A stretch of 23,884 nt of DNA from positions 1 to 23,884 of IMG/VR virus record IMGVR_UViG_3300032304_000327, one strand, 5' to 3'. Every line of letters begins with the position of its first letter. Positions within the stretch are counted from its first letter, which is position 1. The notes beneath the pieces were generated by a model. That model ran no database searches and was not told where the DNA came from. It saw only the letters and a list, made by a program, of their open reading frames with translations. Position numbers and translations under genes: made by a program. The stretch is from a virus. Below, in pieces: positions 1 through 10,183 of this stretch.

Positions 1-242
1 TTGGCTTCAATCTGGTCAAACAGTTTGCGGGTGTAGCCTTTGATTGGCGTATCCCCCCACGGCCCTATAATTTCTTTGATTTCATCATCCGTCAGCCCGA
101 CCCACCGCTGTGAGTGCTTGATTGCTCCTTGAATGATTTCAATTTCTTCTTTAATGGTGTCAGCAAGGTAAATAGGTTTTAATTTTCCGTCTAAGTCTTT
201 ATGTCTACCCAAAGACATAAGAAACTGTTCAATATCAATCAC
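1..242 (-). CDS. Phage protein of unknown function, cut by the window edge (mirror)
   Basis: Exact mirror of 23643-23884: GTG start at 242, reading leftward off the window with no stop. It carries the LTDDEIKEIIG motif. Both copies are truncated at the same base. Confidence 0.7.
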   Translation of the reverse strand, partial: MIDIEQFLMSLGRHKDLDGKLKPIYLADTIKEEIEIIQGAIKHSQRWVGLTDDEIKEIIGPWGDTPIKGYTRKLFDQIEA

Positions 243-484
243 GTGTTCTTTCCCTTAAGTTTGGCCTCTCCCCTTTGTCGGAAGGCTTCAAGCACATCAT
301 CGGTACAGCAAATCCCTTCGGAATCGCTGTTGTCTAGCACTATCAAGCGACACGCCTCCCGTTCCCGCTCCGCAGCTTGCCAATCTATTTCTGTCAGCAG
401 GTCTTCAATGGTGTCGCCATGCCCCGTGGCGTACCCGCGTTCGACCATCCACTTAGCCACCTTTTCCCGTGTTTCCGGCTTCAT
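239..484 (-). CDS. Small helical protein of unknown function (mirror)
   Basis: Identical to the 81-residue protein at 23401-23646; same GGAGG-led ATG, and same four-base overlaps with both neighbours. Confidence 0.7.
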   Translation of the reverse strand: MKPETREKVAKWMVERGYATGHGDTIEDLLTEIDWQAAEREREACRLIVLDNSDSEGICCTDDVLEAFRQRGEAKLKGKNT

Positions 485-741
485 TTCCAACTTCCTCCAC
501 GTGCGGTCATCTGACCCGCCAGAAACGCGGCTTTGTATGCGCCATCGTTTGTGTTAGCGCGCATCAGTTGTTCTTTAAGGTGGATAATCTCAGCTTGAGA
601 TTGTTTGTCTGCCGCATCCCACGCTGCAACCCATGCCTCGTACATATGCGCCTCTGTAGGGTTGTAACTACCCGCCGGGGAGTTTTTGCCGTGAGTAATT
701 GACCACCACTCACGCCAAGCTTCAGACATTTTGTTCTTCAT
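481..741 (-). CDS. Small Trp-rich protein (mirror)
   Basis: Identical to the 86-residue protein at 23144-23404, with the strong AAGGAG before its ATG at 741. Confidence 0.75.
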   Translation of the reverse strand: MKNKMSEAWREWWSITHGKNSPAGSYNPTEAHMYEAWVAAWDAADKQSQAEIIHLKEQLMRANTNDGAYKAAFLAGQMTARGGSWK

Positions 742-750
742 ACATACTCC

Positions 751-1416
751 TTAGTGTTTAGGGTTGAACTCGCACGACTTAACCGCGCACCAACCGCAGA
801 GCGGAGTGCGCGTTGGATTCCAAACATCATTGGCAAATGACGCCTCAAGCTTGGCGACGCGCAGCCTGTACTCCCACCACTCTGGCTCGATGTCGTCCCG
901 GCGCATGACTAAAGTCTTCATGTCGTTCTTGACAACAAACAACAGAGCCGAGTTGACCTTGCGTATGTGTGGGAAGTGCGCGAACACAAGCAACGACATC
1001 AGCTTTAGCTGATCTAAGTCAGGGTACTTGTTGTTACCTGTCTTGTAGTCAACAACCCACGCCGTCAAGTTGTCATCGTCAATGATTAGCAGGTCAGCAA
1101 TGCCACGCACCCACATGTTGTCAGCAGACCAGCGGCACGGGTTTAACTCAACAGTCAGCGCCATCTCATACTCGGGCAGCTTGCGTCCAGTCTTGGTCAG
1201 CAGTGCGTCGAGTGTTGGTTGAACAAAGTTGAACTGGGGAGGTAGTTCCGTTCCCTTGGATACGTATAGCTCAGCAGCCTTGTGCAACTCGGTGCCGTAC
1301 CGTGTAGCTTCTGTCTCTTGGAACGGGTAGTTCTTGAGCACCTTGATTTCGTGATACCGGCGAGCACAACCCTCGTAGTCCTTGAGACTTGAGTGGCTCC
1401 ACGTTACCGGCTTCAT
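751..1416 (-). CDS. Cas4/RecB-like PD-(D/E)XK nuclease (mirror)
   Basis: Identical to the nuclease at 22469-23134: His45, Asp108, Asp123, Lys125, Gln136 and the four cysteines Cys17, Cys207, Cys210, Cys215 of a likely Fe-S site. Confidence 0.92.
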   Translation of the reverse strand: MKPVTWSHSSLKDYEGCARRYHEIKVLKNYPFQETEATRYGTELHKAAELYVSKGTELPPQFNFVQPTLDALLTKTGRKLPEYEMALTVELNPCRWSADNMWVRGIADLLIIDDDNLTAWVVDYKTGNNKYPDLDQLKLMSLLVFAHFPHIRKVNSALLFVVKNDMKTLVMRRDDIEPEWWEYRLRVAKLEASFANDVWNPTRTPLCGWCAVKSCEFNPKH

Positions 1417-1709
1417 CTCTCACCCCGCAACCAGCGCTGGATCTGCGCCAGACGTAAGCCGAAGGCATCAACGAACTTCTCGTTGCTCTCTAGTTTGTGG
1501 TGCATATCTTTGAGTATCCCGTGGGTTACCTCATGCCAGAACGCATGCTCTAGTTCTTTGGGACTTACTTCTGTGTTGTCAAACCTGTAGCGTGACACCT
1601 CGATTGTTTGTTTGTCATAGTCGATATACCCAAGGTGATCATGCTTTAGATGGTCGAGCACGTGCACTGTGTACAGTTTGTTTCCTATCAGGACGTTTGG
1701 CGGTATCAC
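1413..1709 (-). CDS. Small HExxH zincin-like protein (mirror)
   Basis: Identical to the protein at 22176-22472, with HEVTH at residues 59-63 and a GTG start overlapping the polymerase stop. Confidence 0.85.
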   Translation of the reverse strand: MIPPNVLIGNKLYTVHVLDHLKHDHLGYIDYDKQTIEVSRYRFDNTEVSPKELEHAFWHEVTHGILKDMHHKLESNEKFVDAFGLRLAQIQRWLRGER

Positions 1710-3661
1710 TTCTTTGCATCCCCATATCGACGGTGCGCGCCAACGTCAGCGGCCAGAGGTATCCCCGGCATATAGCTCGGCTCTATAGTCATCTGTTCCA
1801 AGACCCACGCCTTGGCTTCATCAACCTCAGAGTCAGGCACCACGCAGATCAACTCATCGTGCACGGTGCCGACAACTGGGTAGCGTTTAGCTACGCGCAG
1901 CATGCCGTCAGTCATCACGATGCGAGCCAATGCTTGCGTGACGTTGTTCGTAATCTTCCCTGCGTAGAGCTTGGTCTCGTCCGGGCCATAGACCCATTGC
2001 AAGCGACCTTCCTCATCATCCGCTACTTGTTTGAAGTCATTGTAGCGTATATACATCCGGTTGGGAAGTAAGATTGCTTCCTTCTCAAACGTCAGACACT
2101 TGTGTGTGTACGGCGAACCGCCGTACAACGAATCCCCCAGTAGTTCTGTACACATATCCCAGAACGCTTTGACCGGCCATGCAGTGGAGCGGTAAGTGTC
2201 GATGATCATCTTGCTTGCTACGGCATGCGTTAGTATCTCGTCGTCGCTACAGATTCGTGGGATCTTGGCTAGCTTCTCTGTGTTGTCTCTCCATAGCAGG
2301 AACCTATGAATGTACGTAGCGTCCACACCCAAGGACTTGGCAAACTTCTTGTCGTACCGTACAGGCGGCGCGCCGAGGAACCCAACCATTAGCTGAGAAG
2401 CAAACGACTGCCAGCCTAGCCCGTACCCACACCCCAGTAGCGCAGACTTGGCAGACTGGCGCAGGTCAGGGTGCGACTCCTTGGTCATGCCCGGGATACG
2501 AAACATCTTTGATCCGAACTGTGCGTATGGATCAGCGCCAGAGCGGAAGATGTCCAGCATATCTTGGTAGTCAGCCAGCCACGCCAACACACGCGGCTCG
2601 ATCTGAGATAGGTCACCGACTACTAACTGATACCCCTCCGGTGCCATGATTGCACGGCGCAGGAACGACCCGCGCTTGAGGTTCTGCATGTTGATAGCGG
2701 ACCCCTTGCTTGCAGTCCACCGTCCCGTTGCCGCACCGTAATAGCTGAGCGGCACAGGCAGAGCGCCACGTCTACTGATGTCCGAGAACCGTTGCGCTCG
2801 GGTGCGTTCGCTCGTTGACTTTACTTTAAGACGAGCCTCACAGAGTAGAGCAGCCGGTTCATTCTCTCCGTTAAGTATTGATTGAAAGATGGCGTCCGTC
2901 TTAGCGAGCGCAAGCGTCTGCTTGCCAGTTGTCTTACTAAGCTTGTAGGGAGGATCGACCCCGACACTCTCAAGTAAACTCGCAAACTTCTGGTTCGACG
3001 CGAGGTCTTCCTCTTTAACATTGAGTCTCTCCAATAGTTCAGTCCGATAGCTGGACTCTTGACTGATTGCGTTGATCAACATGCCGCCATCAAGCAACAA
3101 CATGGGGCGGGTGTACATGCGCAGAGTCATGTCGATCAGACGCAACTCTTTAGCAGGGTAGTTAACTGACAGGCGTTCAAAGATAGCTTCGCACAACTCC
3201 ACATCGTGCGCGCAGTACGCCGCTAGCTCGGCCTCGATCTCAGGCGTGATCTCTTGCAGTCCGTTCGTGTCGTGCACCGCCCTGCCCTTGGGGGGCAGAC
3301 GGAAGTCAGCCGCTAGCTTTGCGAGTGAGTTACCTTGCTCGACTCCACGTAAGGCTCTTGCCATGCTGAGCGTGTCAAGGATAAAAGCTGGGTGACAGTT
3401 GTATTTCCACCCAAGGATGGCGACATCGAACTGCGCGTTGTGCGCAAGGATGGCTGTCTTGGTCCAGTCGTACTGCGCAAGGGCTTCACGCAAGTCGTCG
3501 CCGTTGTACCAACGAACGGGTTCATCTGATCCATACTCATGTAGGCAAGCGCCGAACACCTTGAAACGGGGGTCCCTAATATACTCTTCTGTCGTGAGTT
3601 TGGATAGTGTGTACTCTTTGCTGTCCCATCTCGTCTCAAAGTCTATTGTTACTATGTTCAA
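1706..3661 (-). CDS. Family A DNA polymerase with 3'-5' exonuclease (mirror)
   Basis: Identical to the 651-residue polymerase at 20224-22179: exonuclease IDFET at the N-terminus, motif A DLSQIEPR, motif B with Lys405/Tyr413, motif C HDE. TTG start at 3661. Confidence 0.97.
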   Translation of the reverse strand: MNIVTIDFETRWDSKEYTLSKLTTEEYIRDPRFKVFGACLHEYGSDEPVRWYNGDDLREALAQYDWTKTAILAHNAQFDVAILGWKYNCHPAFILDTLSMARALRGVEQGNSLAKLAADFRLPPKGRAVHDTNGLQEITPEIEAELAAYCAHDVELCEAIFERLSVNYPAKELRLIDMTLRMYTRPMLLLDGGMLINAISQESSYRTELLERLNVKEEDLASNQKFASLLESVGVDPPYKLSKTTGKQTLALAKTDAIFQSILNGENEPAALLCEARLKVKSTSERTRAQRFSDISRRGALPVPLSYYGAATGRWTASKGSAINMQNLKRGSFLRRAIMAPEGYQLVVGDLSQIEPRVLAWLADYQDMLDIFRSGADPYAQFGSKMFRIPGMTKESHPDLRQSAKSALLGCGYGLGWQSFASQLMVGFLGAPPVRYDKKFAKSLGVDATYIHRFLLWRDNTEKLAKIPRICSDDEILTHAVASKMIIDTYRSTAWPVKAFWDMCTELLGDSLYGGSPYTHKCLTFEKEAILLPNRMYIRYNDFKQVADDEEGRLQWVYGPDETKLYAGKITNNVTQALARIVMTDGMLRVAKRYPVVGTVHDELICVVPDSEVDEAKAWVLEQMTIEPSYMPGIPLAADVGAHRRYGDAKK

Positions 3662-3900
3662 TTGAACATCTCCCTTGGTGGCATGTCTGCACGGATTGAC
3701 TTATCTACAATGTGTGCCGTATGTGCAGCCATGTTGAATACATCTACTGGACCTGCGTTAAACGTGAGGATGGCTAGCTGCCCGTCCTTGTTATAAAGAA
3801 ACACCCCCTTCGCATTCTCTTCGGGAGTAATGCAACTCTTAACAAGCGCTGCCAAGTGTGTGGCGTTACGTACTGCTGACGTTACAGTTTCATCGTCCAT
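3658..3900 (-). CDS. Small protein of unknown function (mirror)
   Basis: Identical to the 80-residue protein at 19985-20227, overlapping the VRR-NUC gene on one side and the polymerase start on the other. Confidence 0.75.
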   Translation of the reverse strand: MDDETVTSAVRNATHLAALVKSCITPEENAKGVFLYNKDGQLAILTFNAGPVDVFNMAAHTAHIVDKSIRADMPPREMFN

Positions 3901-4178
3901 TTAATTAGCTCCTGAAGATCGGGTATGGTGTGTTCGTTAATGACCAGCGCAATACCACCTGCGTCAAATATTTTTTGGATATTCTTCTCTTGTAATGCAG
4001 TTGCCTTGTTTGTTCCTGACTTGGCTTCAATGCCAATGAACCTTCCGTTGCAACACACAAGGAAGTCAGGCACTCCTGCGTTTCCGTAGCCGCTACCTAT
4101 GGGCATGGCGTAGTACGCGCCAGCCGCATCAAGTATTGCGCGTATGTTCTTCTTAACCTTGGCTTCAGGCGTTGTCAT
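3882..4178 (-). CDS. VRR-NUC domain nuclease (mirror)
   Basis: Identical to the nuclease at 19707-20003, with GVPD (Asp38) and EAK (Glu51, Lys53). An ATG three bases earlier (4181) is possible but too near the GGAG. Confidence 0.92.
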   Translation of the reverse strand: MTTPEAKVKKNIRAILDAAGAYYAMPIGSGYGNAGVPDFLVCCNGRFIGIEAKSGTNKATALQEKNIQKIFDAGGIALVINEHTIPDLQELIKWTMKL

Positions 4179-4263
4179 CATTGCTCCAATTAGTGAGGGG
4201 GGAATGTATATTCCGCGCCCCCTCGGTTCGCGGTGAGGGAGTGAGGGCAGGGTCCAATCTTCC

Positions 4264-4345
4264 TAGCCGACAACCCCGCCCCCTGACGGGACACACAAGA
4301 TATACAAGCCGCGTGTGAGCACCGCCCGAGACACAGCGTCGGCTA
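4264..4345 (-). ncRNA. Structured 82-nt intergenic element (left arm)
   Basis: Mirror of 19540-19621: eight-bp closing helix starting on the DUF3310 stop codon, and two internal helices. Confidence 0.4.
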
Positions 4346-4615
4346 TGTTTTGGATTTCTTGGAAAGTTCTTCGCGTCGATCTATCTCGCGCTCAAGATAG
4401 AACCGCGCCTTGCGTAGATCCTCCAGCGGTTTGCCTTTGTGATCGGCTCGGGCAATATACTTGCCCACTTGCCACAGCAATGGGTTCTGGGGGAACCAAT
4501 CCTGCAACACATCAATCACTTCAAAGTAACCAAACGTGTAGTGCTTGGGCTTTGTCACTGGGTCGTCGCCCATAATAGCTGTCTTGAGGCTCTCACCTGT
4601 GTGTGCATAAATCAT
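4343..4615 (-). CDS. DUF3310 (SaV-like) protein (mirror)
   Basis: Identical to the 90-residue protein at 19270-19542, with the KPKHYTFGYFEVIDV signature. Confidence 0.9.
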   Translation of the reverse strand: MIYAHTGESLKTAIMGDDPVTKPKHYTFGYFEVIDVLQDWFPQNPLLWQVGKYIARADHKGKPLEDLRKARFYLEREIDRREELSKKSKT

Positions 4616-4887
4616 TTGGTGTTCCTATGATATGGGCGGCGACCAGTTATTTTGTGGATAGCTTCTGCGCTACGTATACCCACATTGTTTATGAACAACG
4701 TACTTGGGAACCCGCACCGATTTTGCGTGATCATCTTTGTCTGATACTCAGTCGTGCAGTCTTCACAGTAGCTATGTCCCGGGGTGGGAGGACTATGCCG
4801 CGCCATCTGTAACCAGCGCCCGTACTCGGCACCGGAAGCAAAGCACGCAGGATAGTCACGTATTACTGGCACATGTTCTTCAAGCAT
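4612..4887 (-). CDS. Small cysteine-containing protein (mirror)
   Basis: Identical to the 91-residue protein at 18998-19273, with the CEDC pair plus Cys15 and Cys58. Confidence 0.75.
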   Translation of the reverse strand: MLEEHVPVIRDYPACFASGAEYGRWLQMARHSPPTPGHSYCEDCTTEYQTKMITQNRCGFPSTLFINNVGIRSAEAIHKITGRRPYHRNTK

Positions 4888-4890
4888 ATG

Positions 4891-5421
4891 TCACCTGTCA
4901 AAGATGTCGGTAAGATTCTCAAGTAGCAGCCGCGCTGTGCGGATGTTCAGCGTGGACAGGATGTTCTCCACCTCTTGCTGTGCTGTGCCACGTGTTGCTG
5001 GCACGGGAGCGGGCGTTGCCACAGGCTTGGGTGCTGGCTTCGCCTTGCGCTGGGTGGGCGGCTTCGCCTTCTTGGGCAGTTGCTTTACTGTCTTGTATTC
5101 CTTGTGCTTTGTGTGCAGCTTCTTGTCTGCATCAGCGTAGAGCAAGTTGTAGCTGATCATCTGGTAGATATAAGAACTGACAGACCCACGGATCAGTCCC
5201 TTCTCGGACAGCTTGTCCGTGTACTGCGCAGCCGTCATGCCCGGGTTGTCCCGAACATAATTAAAGATGGTGTGCGCTATGGGTTGCTTTGCCGTGGGTA
5301 CTGCGCCGCTCAACTGAACATGCTGTACAACGGTTTCTTTTTCTATCCTTGGTGGGTTGATCTCTTTAACGATCTCCCACTGGTTGATTGCGGTCTTCAG
5401 TGCAGTTGCTATATCTTGCAT
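4891..5421 (-). CDS. Winged-helix-like protein with Lys/Pro/Ala linker (mirror)
   Basis: Identical to the 176-residue protein at 18464-18994; ATG at 5421 preceded by AAGGAG. Confidence 0.8.
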   Translation of the reverse strand: MQDIATALKTAINQWEIVKEINPPRIEKETVVQHVQLSGAVPTAKQPIAHTIFNYVRDNPGMTAAQYTDKLSEKGLIRGSVSSYIYQMISYNLLYADADKKLHTKHKEYKTVKQLPKKAKPPTQRKAKPAPKPVATPAPVPATRGTAQQEVENILSTLNIRTARLLLENLTDIFDR

Positions 5422-5433
5422 GGTGAACACTCC

Positions 5434-6330
5434 TTAGAAATTAAACTGTTCCAAGATGGCATCGACTGCCTTCTTGGTGTCTTCACGAACAGCCTCGTTC
5501 TTGCGCAACTCGTCCGGCGTGACCCCAATCAGGGCGCACTCCAGCGAATACCGCGCAGCTTCTAGGCTCGGATCTTGTACTACATTCAAAGCTTTGACAA
5601 CATCGCATAATTCTAACGCGCCGTCAACCACAGAATCGTAGATCCTGCGAGCTTTCGGTTCTCCATCCACGATGTCTGTCGTCAACCTATCTGACATACG
5701 CTTGAGGTGGTCGCCAAGGCGAGCACGAACGTCTGCCATGGCTTTCTCAACCCGCTCCGCTGTGAGTTTCTCTAGCCGTTTCAACCACATATCACGGGCT
5801 TCGTTCATCGCGGAGTTGCCTACGTCAATACGGAAGTCACCCGCCGTGGGTACGGGCAGGCAATTCACAGAGAAGGCAAAGCGTTGCGAGATGTCGGCCT
5901 GTGTTGGGTAGTCTTGCCGCTTGAACATATCACCGAGAGCCATGGCTTGCGCCACGATGAGGGTCGGATACACATCAATGAACGAACGGACCTCGGCCCA
6001 GAACAGATCACCGAACTCGGTCATCTTCTTGTCCACCTCTAAGTACATAGCCTGCGGAAGCATGCGCTGCCCGTTGTCGGACCAAGGCATGGTGTTGTAG
6101 TTGAGATATGTACGCGCTGCACTCACGATCTGCTGGATCTTATCCAGTTCCGTGCGCCCGGCCAGCAGGTTCTTGTTCACACGTGCGGCATCCTTAGCCG
6201 CCGCGTTCTTGTTGGTAACAACCTCCTCAGTCGTAGACTTGTCCAGCTTGCGTGCTGTCCACACACTGGCGTTGAACTCCACCAGTACTGAACAGGTGTC
6301 GAGGTTGTAGCGAGGGATACTCATGTCCAT
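5434..6330 (-). CDS. Helical third member of the AAA+/VWA trio (mirror)
   Basis: Identical to the 298-residue protein at 17555-18451, two bases after the VWA gene. Confidence 0.8.
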   Translation of the reverse strand: MDMSIPRYNLDTCSVLVEFNASVWTARKLDKSTTEEVVTNKNAAAKDAARVNKNLLAGRTELDKIQQIVSAARTYLNYNTMPWSDNGQRMLPQAMYLEVDKKMTEFGDLFWAEVRSFIDVYPTLIVAQAMALGDMFKRQDYPTQADISQRFAFSVNCLPVPTAGDFRIDVGNSAMNEARDMWLKRLEKLTAERVEKAMADVRARLGDHLKRMSDRLTTDIVDGEPKARRIYDSVVDGALELCDVVKALNVVQDPSLEAARYSLECALIGVTPDELRKNEAVREDTKKAVDAILEQFNF

Positions 6331-6332
6331 AA

Positions 6333-7538
6333 TCAAAGCTCCGTTGGGATACGTACTAACTTGCCAAACCGAGGAACGAAGTGATCGTTCCCCACCACAC
6401 CCCACAACGCTGGCACTTCGTTGTGCGGTTCACCACCGATGTAACCGTCTGTGATCCAGATCATCGCCTTGGGCTTGATCTCCTTAGCTTTCATGTAGTC
6501 CACCACGCACTGCGGATCAGTGCCGCCGCCCCCCTTGGGCTTGAGTAGCGTAGCGATACTGCCGTAGTCATCTGGCTTGAACACTTGGTCGTGACACACT
6601 GCTGAGTCCCACCACAGGACACGCACACTACTAGGCTTGGTGTCCTGACAGATCCGCGCCACCTCACCGAAGATCAGCGTGTAGTACGGACCCATAGACC
6701 CGGAGGTATCGCATGCGATAACCAAGTCCCCGACCGTCTCGTCGTAGCGTGATGGGAAGATGTAGCCGCTTGCAAACATGCGCTTGTTGGGCGGTATCAA
6801 CCGACCATTCTCATCCCCGCGAGTCATCTCCTCGATGAACTCCCGCATAGGGTCGATCCAGTTGGTGCTCCGGTCTTGCGCCAGTCCAAAGATGTCCCTG
6901 CCACCCGACCCCTTACCGGCCAGCTTGCGCGCCAAGAACTCGCCCTGACGCAGTGCGCTATCAACCTCCTTCTGGATCTGCTCTTGCTCCTCTGGCGCAA
7001 ACTCTTGGTCGCCGTCGATGTGTTCGTCGAAGTCATGCTCGCCATCCTTGTCTTCTGTTGGGTCGTCGCCGCGTTCCTCTGCCTCTTTGATCAGTATCTT
7101 CATGATGTCTATGAAGGACATCCCGTCGAACCGCTTGTCGATACACAGCCCATCACACGGGCGCTCCACGAACTCAAAGTTGGGGTCCAGTTCCTCGATC
7201 CACCCATTGATCACGTAGTCCTGCGCCTGATTGGTCAGCCTCGGATACTTCTTGGATAGTTGTTTGTACATGGGCAAGACGCAGTGCATCAGCGCCTTGT
7301 GACCGTTCTCATGTAGCGCCAAGTACCGCAGTTGCTTGCGGTCCAGTCCCTTAGAGAACTCCTCACCGTAGTGAACGTCCCTGCCGTTGGTTGCCGCAGT
7401 CTTGATCTGCTTGATCTTGTTCTGACCAAGCATGATCACGCCCGCCATCACCGCGAACTTCGGATGCCTAGCGCAGTCGATGTTGACCGCAGTTATGCGC
7501 ATATCTAGTGGGAGTTTCTCCCATGAATGCAAGCTCAT
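6333..7538 (-). CDS. HExxH metallopeptidase-like protein with VWA domain (mirror)
   Basis: Identical to the protein at 16347-17552: HENGH at 76-80 and MIDAS DTSGS at 277-281, ribosome site AGGGGG. Confidence 0.9.
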   Translation of the reverse strand: MSLHSWEKLPLDMRITAVNIDCARHPKFAVMAGVIMLGQNKIKQIKTAATNGRDVHYGEEFSKGLDRKQLRYLALHENGHKALMHCVLPMYKQLSKKYPRLTNQAQDYVINGWIEELDPNFEFVERPCDGLCIDKRFDGMSFIDIMKILIKEAEERGDDPTEDKDGEHDFDEHIDGDQEFAPEEQEQIQKEVDSALRQGEFLARKLAGKGSGGRDIFGLAQDRSTNWIDPMREFIEEMTRGDENGRLIPPNKRMFASGYIFPSRYDETVGDLVIACDTSGSMGPYYTLIFGEVARICQDTKPSSVRVLWWDSAVCHDQVFKPDDYGSIATLLKPKGGGGTDPQCVVDYMKAKEIKPKAMIWITDGYIGGEPHNEVPALWGVVGNDHFVPRFGKLVRIPTEL

Positions 7539-7578
7539 ATCACACCCCCTTTTTTGCAAGGACAAGCCTTGTCGAACA

Positions 7579-8700
7579 TCAAAGCATCATCTTGGTGTCG
7601 TTCTGCATTTGCAGGTACACAGCCAGCGTCAGGTAGATAGCCTTGCGGTTGCTCCCAGTCACGCCATTGACGAACATGCACTGCACCTCACGCGCCATGC
7701 GGCGCACATACGCACACGCCAACTGCGCATCCGTGCGGTTGTCGATCACGGACAGGAGCTTCATAGCTTGCTGGATCTGCGCCATCTTGTTGTCAGACAC
7801 GGGCGCAGTCAGCGGGTCGTGTAGCACACGGGCAATCGAACAGTTGCTCTCACCCAGCGCACGGAACGCCATGAACTCAGCCGCCACCAACTTACCAACA
7901 GCACCGGCCAGCACCATCTCCAAAGTAAACTCGTCGGTCAGACCCTTGGATTCGTGCGCCGTGAGGATCGTACCCATCCTGCTAATGGAGCGCGGCGTCG
8001 CGTACTTGCCGCCCTTCTTGCGTGGGTTGTAGATCCTGCCATTGGTACGGGACAAGTCCTTGCCGTGATGGATACCCCCCGGCTCGTAGTCCATGAACGA
8101 CTCCATAACCTGTGGGTAGGACGCTACGTAGGCAATCACCATGGGGTGCACACCCGCACCCTGCGCATACTGCACGTACTCCTCGGCAGTAGACTTGCGT
8201 ACGCTGATCGTAATCAGCCTGTCCATGATGTGCTCTTGGATCACATCACCCAAGCCCTCGATGGCTAGATTCGTAGCGCACATGGTCAGGCTACCCTTGG
8301 GAAAGTAGTAGTCGCCGACCCGCCCCTCGTAGACCAATGGCGCTAACACGTTGTGCATATAGCGTGTGGTCTTGCCAATCTCATCGAAGCACAGCATTAC
8401 AGGTCGGGAGTTGGCTACACCATGGCGATTGAGCTTACTGACACCAAGCCGCTCGTTGGGTAGCTCGCGGGATACACCCGCCTCCCGGTCGATGTCGGGC
8501 ATGAACACAGAACCGTCGCTCAACTGAGAGCAATCAATCGGCTCGATAAAGATGTGGTTGGCGTACGCTTGCTTCTTGGCAAGATTACGAAACAGTTGGG
8601 TCTTGCCGATACCATGCTCGCCTTGGATGAGGATGGTCTCCTCCCCGGTAAGCGACTCGATAGCGGCCTCGGCTTGCGCCAGTGATAAGAAGTCCTGCAT
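7579..8700 (-). CDS. MoxR/CobS-like AAA+ ATPase (mirror)
   Basis: Identical to the ATPase at 15185-16306: Walker A GEHGIGKT, Walker B ending in Asp106-Glu107, sensor 1 CATN. Confidence 0.9.
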   Translation of the reverse strand: MQDFLSLAQAEAAIESLTGEETILIQGEHGIGKTQLFRNLAKKQAYANHIFIEPIDCSQLSDGSVFMPDIDREAGVSRELPNERLGVSKLNRHGVANSRPVMLCFDEIGKTTRYMHNVLAPLVYEGRVGDYYFPKGSLTMCATNLAIEGLGDVIQEHIMDRLITISVRKSTAEEYVQYAQGAGVHPMVIAYVASYPQVMESFMDYEPGGIHHGKDLSRTNGRIYNPRKKGGKYATPRSISRMGTILTAHESKGLTDEFTLEMVLAGAVGKLVAAEFMAFRALGESNCSIARVLHDPLTAPVSDNKMAQIQQAMKLLSVIDNRTDAQLACAYVRRMAREVQCMFVNGVTGSNRKAIYLTLAVYLQMQNDTKMML

Positions 8701-8705
8701 TTCAT

Positions 8706-9632
8706 TTAGCTCCGTGGTGTTTTGAATGAGAGTCCGCCACGCGGATAGTCCGCGTCGGACATGAACATGGGCATCTCGTCCCATCTATCCTGATATCTGA
8801 CTGTGCTGTTAATGATGTGTAGTTTCTGGATCATTTCCTCCCGTAGTTTGTTGTCTGGCATTGGTACGTGTTCATAGTTACCAAAATTAGGTATGCGCGG
8901 GTCAAGGTTCTTCACCCACTTACGGTTCCTACGTTCCCACTGTGTTTTGATGTCATACGCCATGCGCATGACCCCGTTGATAACCTCCTCGGTTGGCTCT
9001 TGTCGTAGCCAGTCACCGTCATACGTGTAGCTGAGGCTTACGCACTTGTGCTCTGCATACATATCCAAGTTATCCCGACCTACCAGCGCCATGGTCACGT
9101 ATGGCTCGACCAAGCGCACGGTTTCCTTGCGCTCGTCTTTACGTTCCTTGCTCATTGAGCGCCGACCATGCGGCACGTGCCAAGACTTCTCCCGTATAAG
9201 TAACCCACTCGCCGTGAACACACACTTGGCGGTGAACTCCCCACGCCCACGTCTAGCCAGCGCAAGCGGCACTACTGCCTTGTCGCCGTCCGTTGTCATC
9301 ACGCGAGATTGATACGGCGTTACTCTGTTGTGGAAGTGAGAGTCGGTAACCGAACCAGTGTGCGCGTACCACACCTCATACTCTCCGTTGGGTTGTGGTT
9401 TGAATAAGCGACACAGAGATGTGTCATAGAGTGCGAGGTCGTAGTAGTCTGCGGTAGGTCCGCGTTCCAGCCGATAGTGCGGGAACGCAGATGGTTTGCG
9501 TGGGTGAAGGGACTTCTGAAACTTGGGGTCCATCTTCGCGGATCGACACGGCGGTGCTTTGTGCCACCAGTCGTCGGCCCTGAAGTAAGACCCGATTGCT
9601 CTAAGATCGTTGCATAGCGCGCCAAAGGCCAT
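8706..9632 (-). CDS. 308-residue phage protein of unknown function (mirror)
   Basis: Identical to the protein at 14253-15179, immediately upstream of the AAA+ ATPase. Confidence 0.8.
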   Translation of the reverse strand: MAFGALCNDLRAIGSYFRADDWWHKAPPCRSAKMDPKFQKSLHPRKPSAFPHYRLERGPTADYYDLALYDTSLCRLFKPQPNGEYEVWYAHTGSVTDSHFHNRVTPYQSRVMTTDGDKAVVPLALARRGRGEFTAKCVFTASGLLIREKSWHVPHGRRSMSKERKDERKETVRLVEPYVTMALVGRDNLDMYAEHKCVSLSYTYDGDWLRQEPTEEVINGVMRMAYDIKTQWERRNRKWVKNLDPRIPNFGNYEHVPMPDNKLREEMIQKLHIINSTVRYQDRWDEMPMFMSDADYPRGGLSFKTPRS

Positions 9633-9647
9633 TTCGTTCTCCCAAAG

Positions 9648-9884
9648 TTATTGAATCTGCGCTTCACGCATCTTGGTGATGTCGTTCTGCGCAAGTCTGC
9701 TGGTCAGCGTGACCAGCCCGTCGAGGATGGCGCGTTCCCTTATCCCCCGCGCCATACCACTGTTCTCGTAACGTACCGTGTACCTACGGCGCGGCTCTGC
9801 GGTCACCATCACCGTCGTGCCCTTGACCGCATACCATGCGTTCGCATACGCGGTCGCCAAGAGTGTGCGTTCTTCCTCCATCAT
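9648..9884 (-). CDS. Small basic protein of unknown function (mirror)
   Basis: Identical to the 78-residue protein at 14001-14237. Confidence 0.7.
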   Translation of the reverse strand: MMEEERTLLATAYANAWYAVKGTTVMVTAEPRRRYTVRYENSGMARGIRERAILDGLVTLTSRLAQNDITKMREAQIQ

Positions 9885-10183
9885 TTGTATATCTCCGCAA
9901 TGGTTTCAATCTTGCTGAGCGCGTTGCGCGCGTCCTTCAGTTGCTTAGCTACCCATGCGTAACTCTCGTCCGCGAACCGTTCGTTGCTCTGCATCTGCTC
10001 GATCTCAGCGACGATCATGTTCGCCAGATGATTCCACCCGCGCTCCGCTCTGACGGCAAGCTCGTGCAGTTCTGAGTAGCTTTTGTCTTTCACCTCTAAG
10101 TGGGTGTCAACGCCAAGCACCTGCGCTATCCGCGCTACGGATACCCGTAGCGTGGTCAGTTCCTTGCGTAAATCATTCTCCAT
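9881..10183 (-). CDS. Small helical protein of unknown function (mirror)
   Basis: Identical to the 100-residue protein at 13702-14004; ATG at 10183 six bases after GGAGG. Confidence 0.75.
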   Translation of the reverse strand: MENDLRKELTTLRVSVARIAQVLGVDTHLEVKDKSYSELHELAVRAERGWNHLANMIVAEIEQMQSNERFADESYAWVAKQLKDARNALSKIETIAEIYK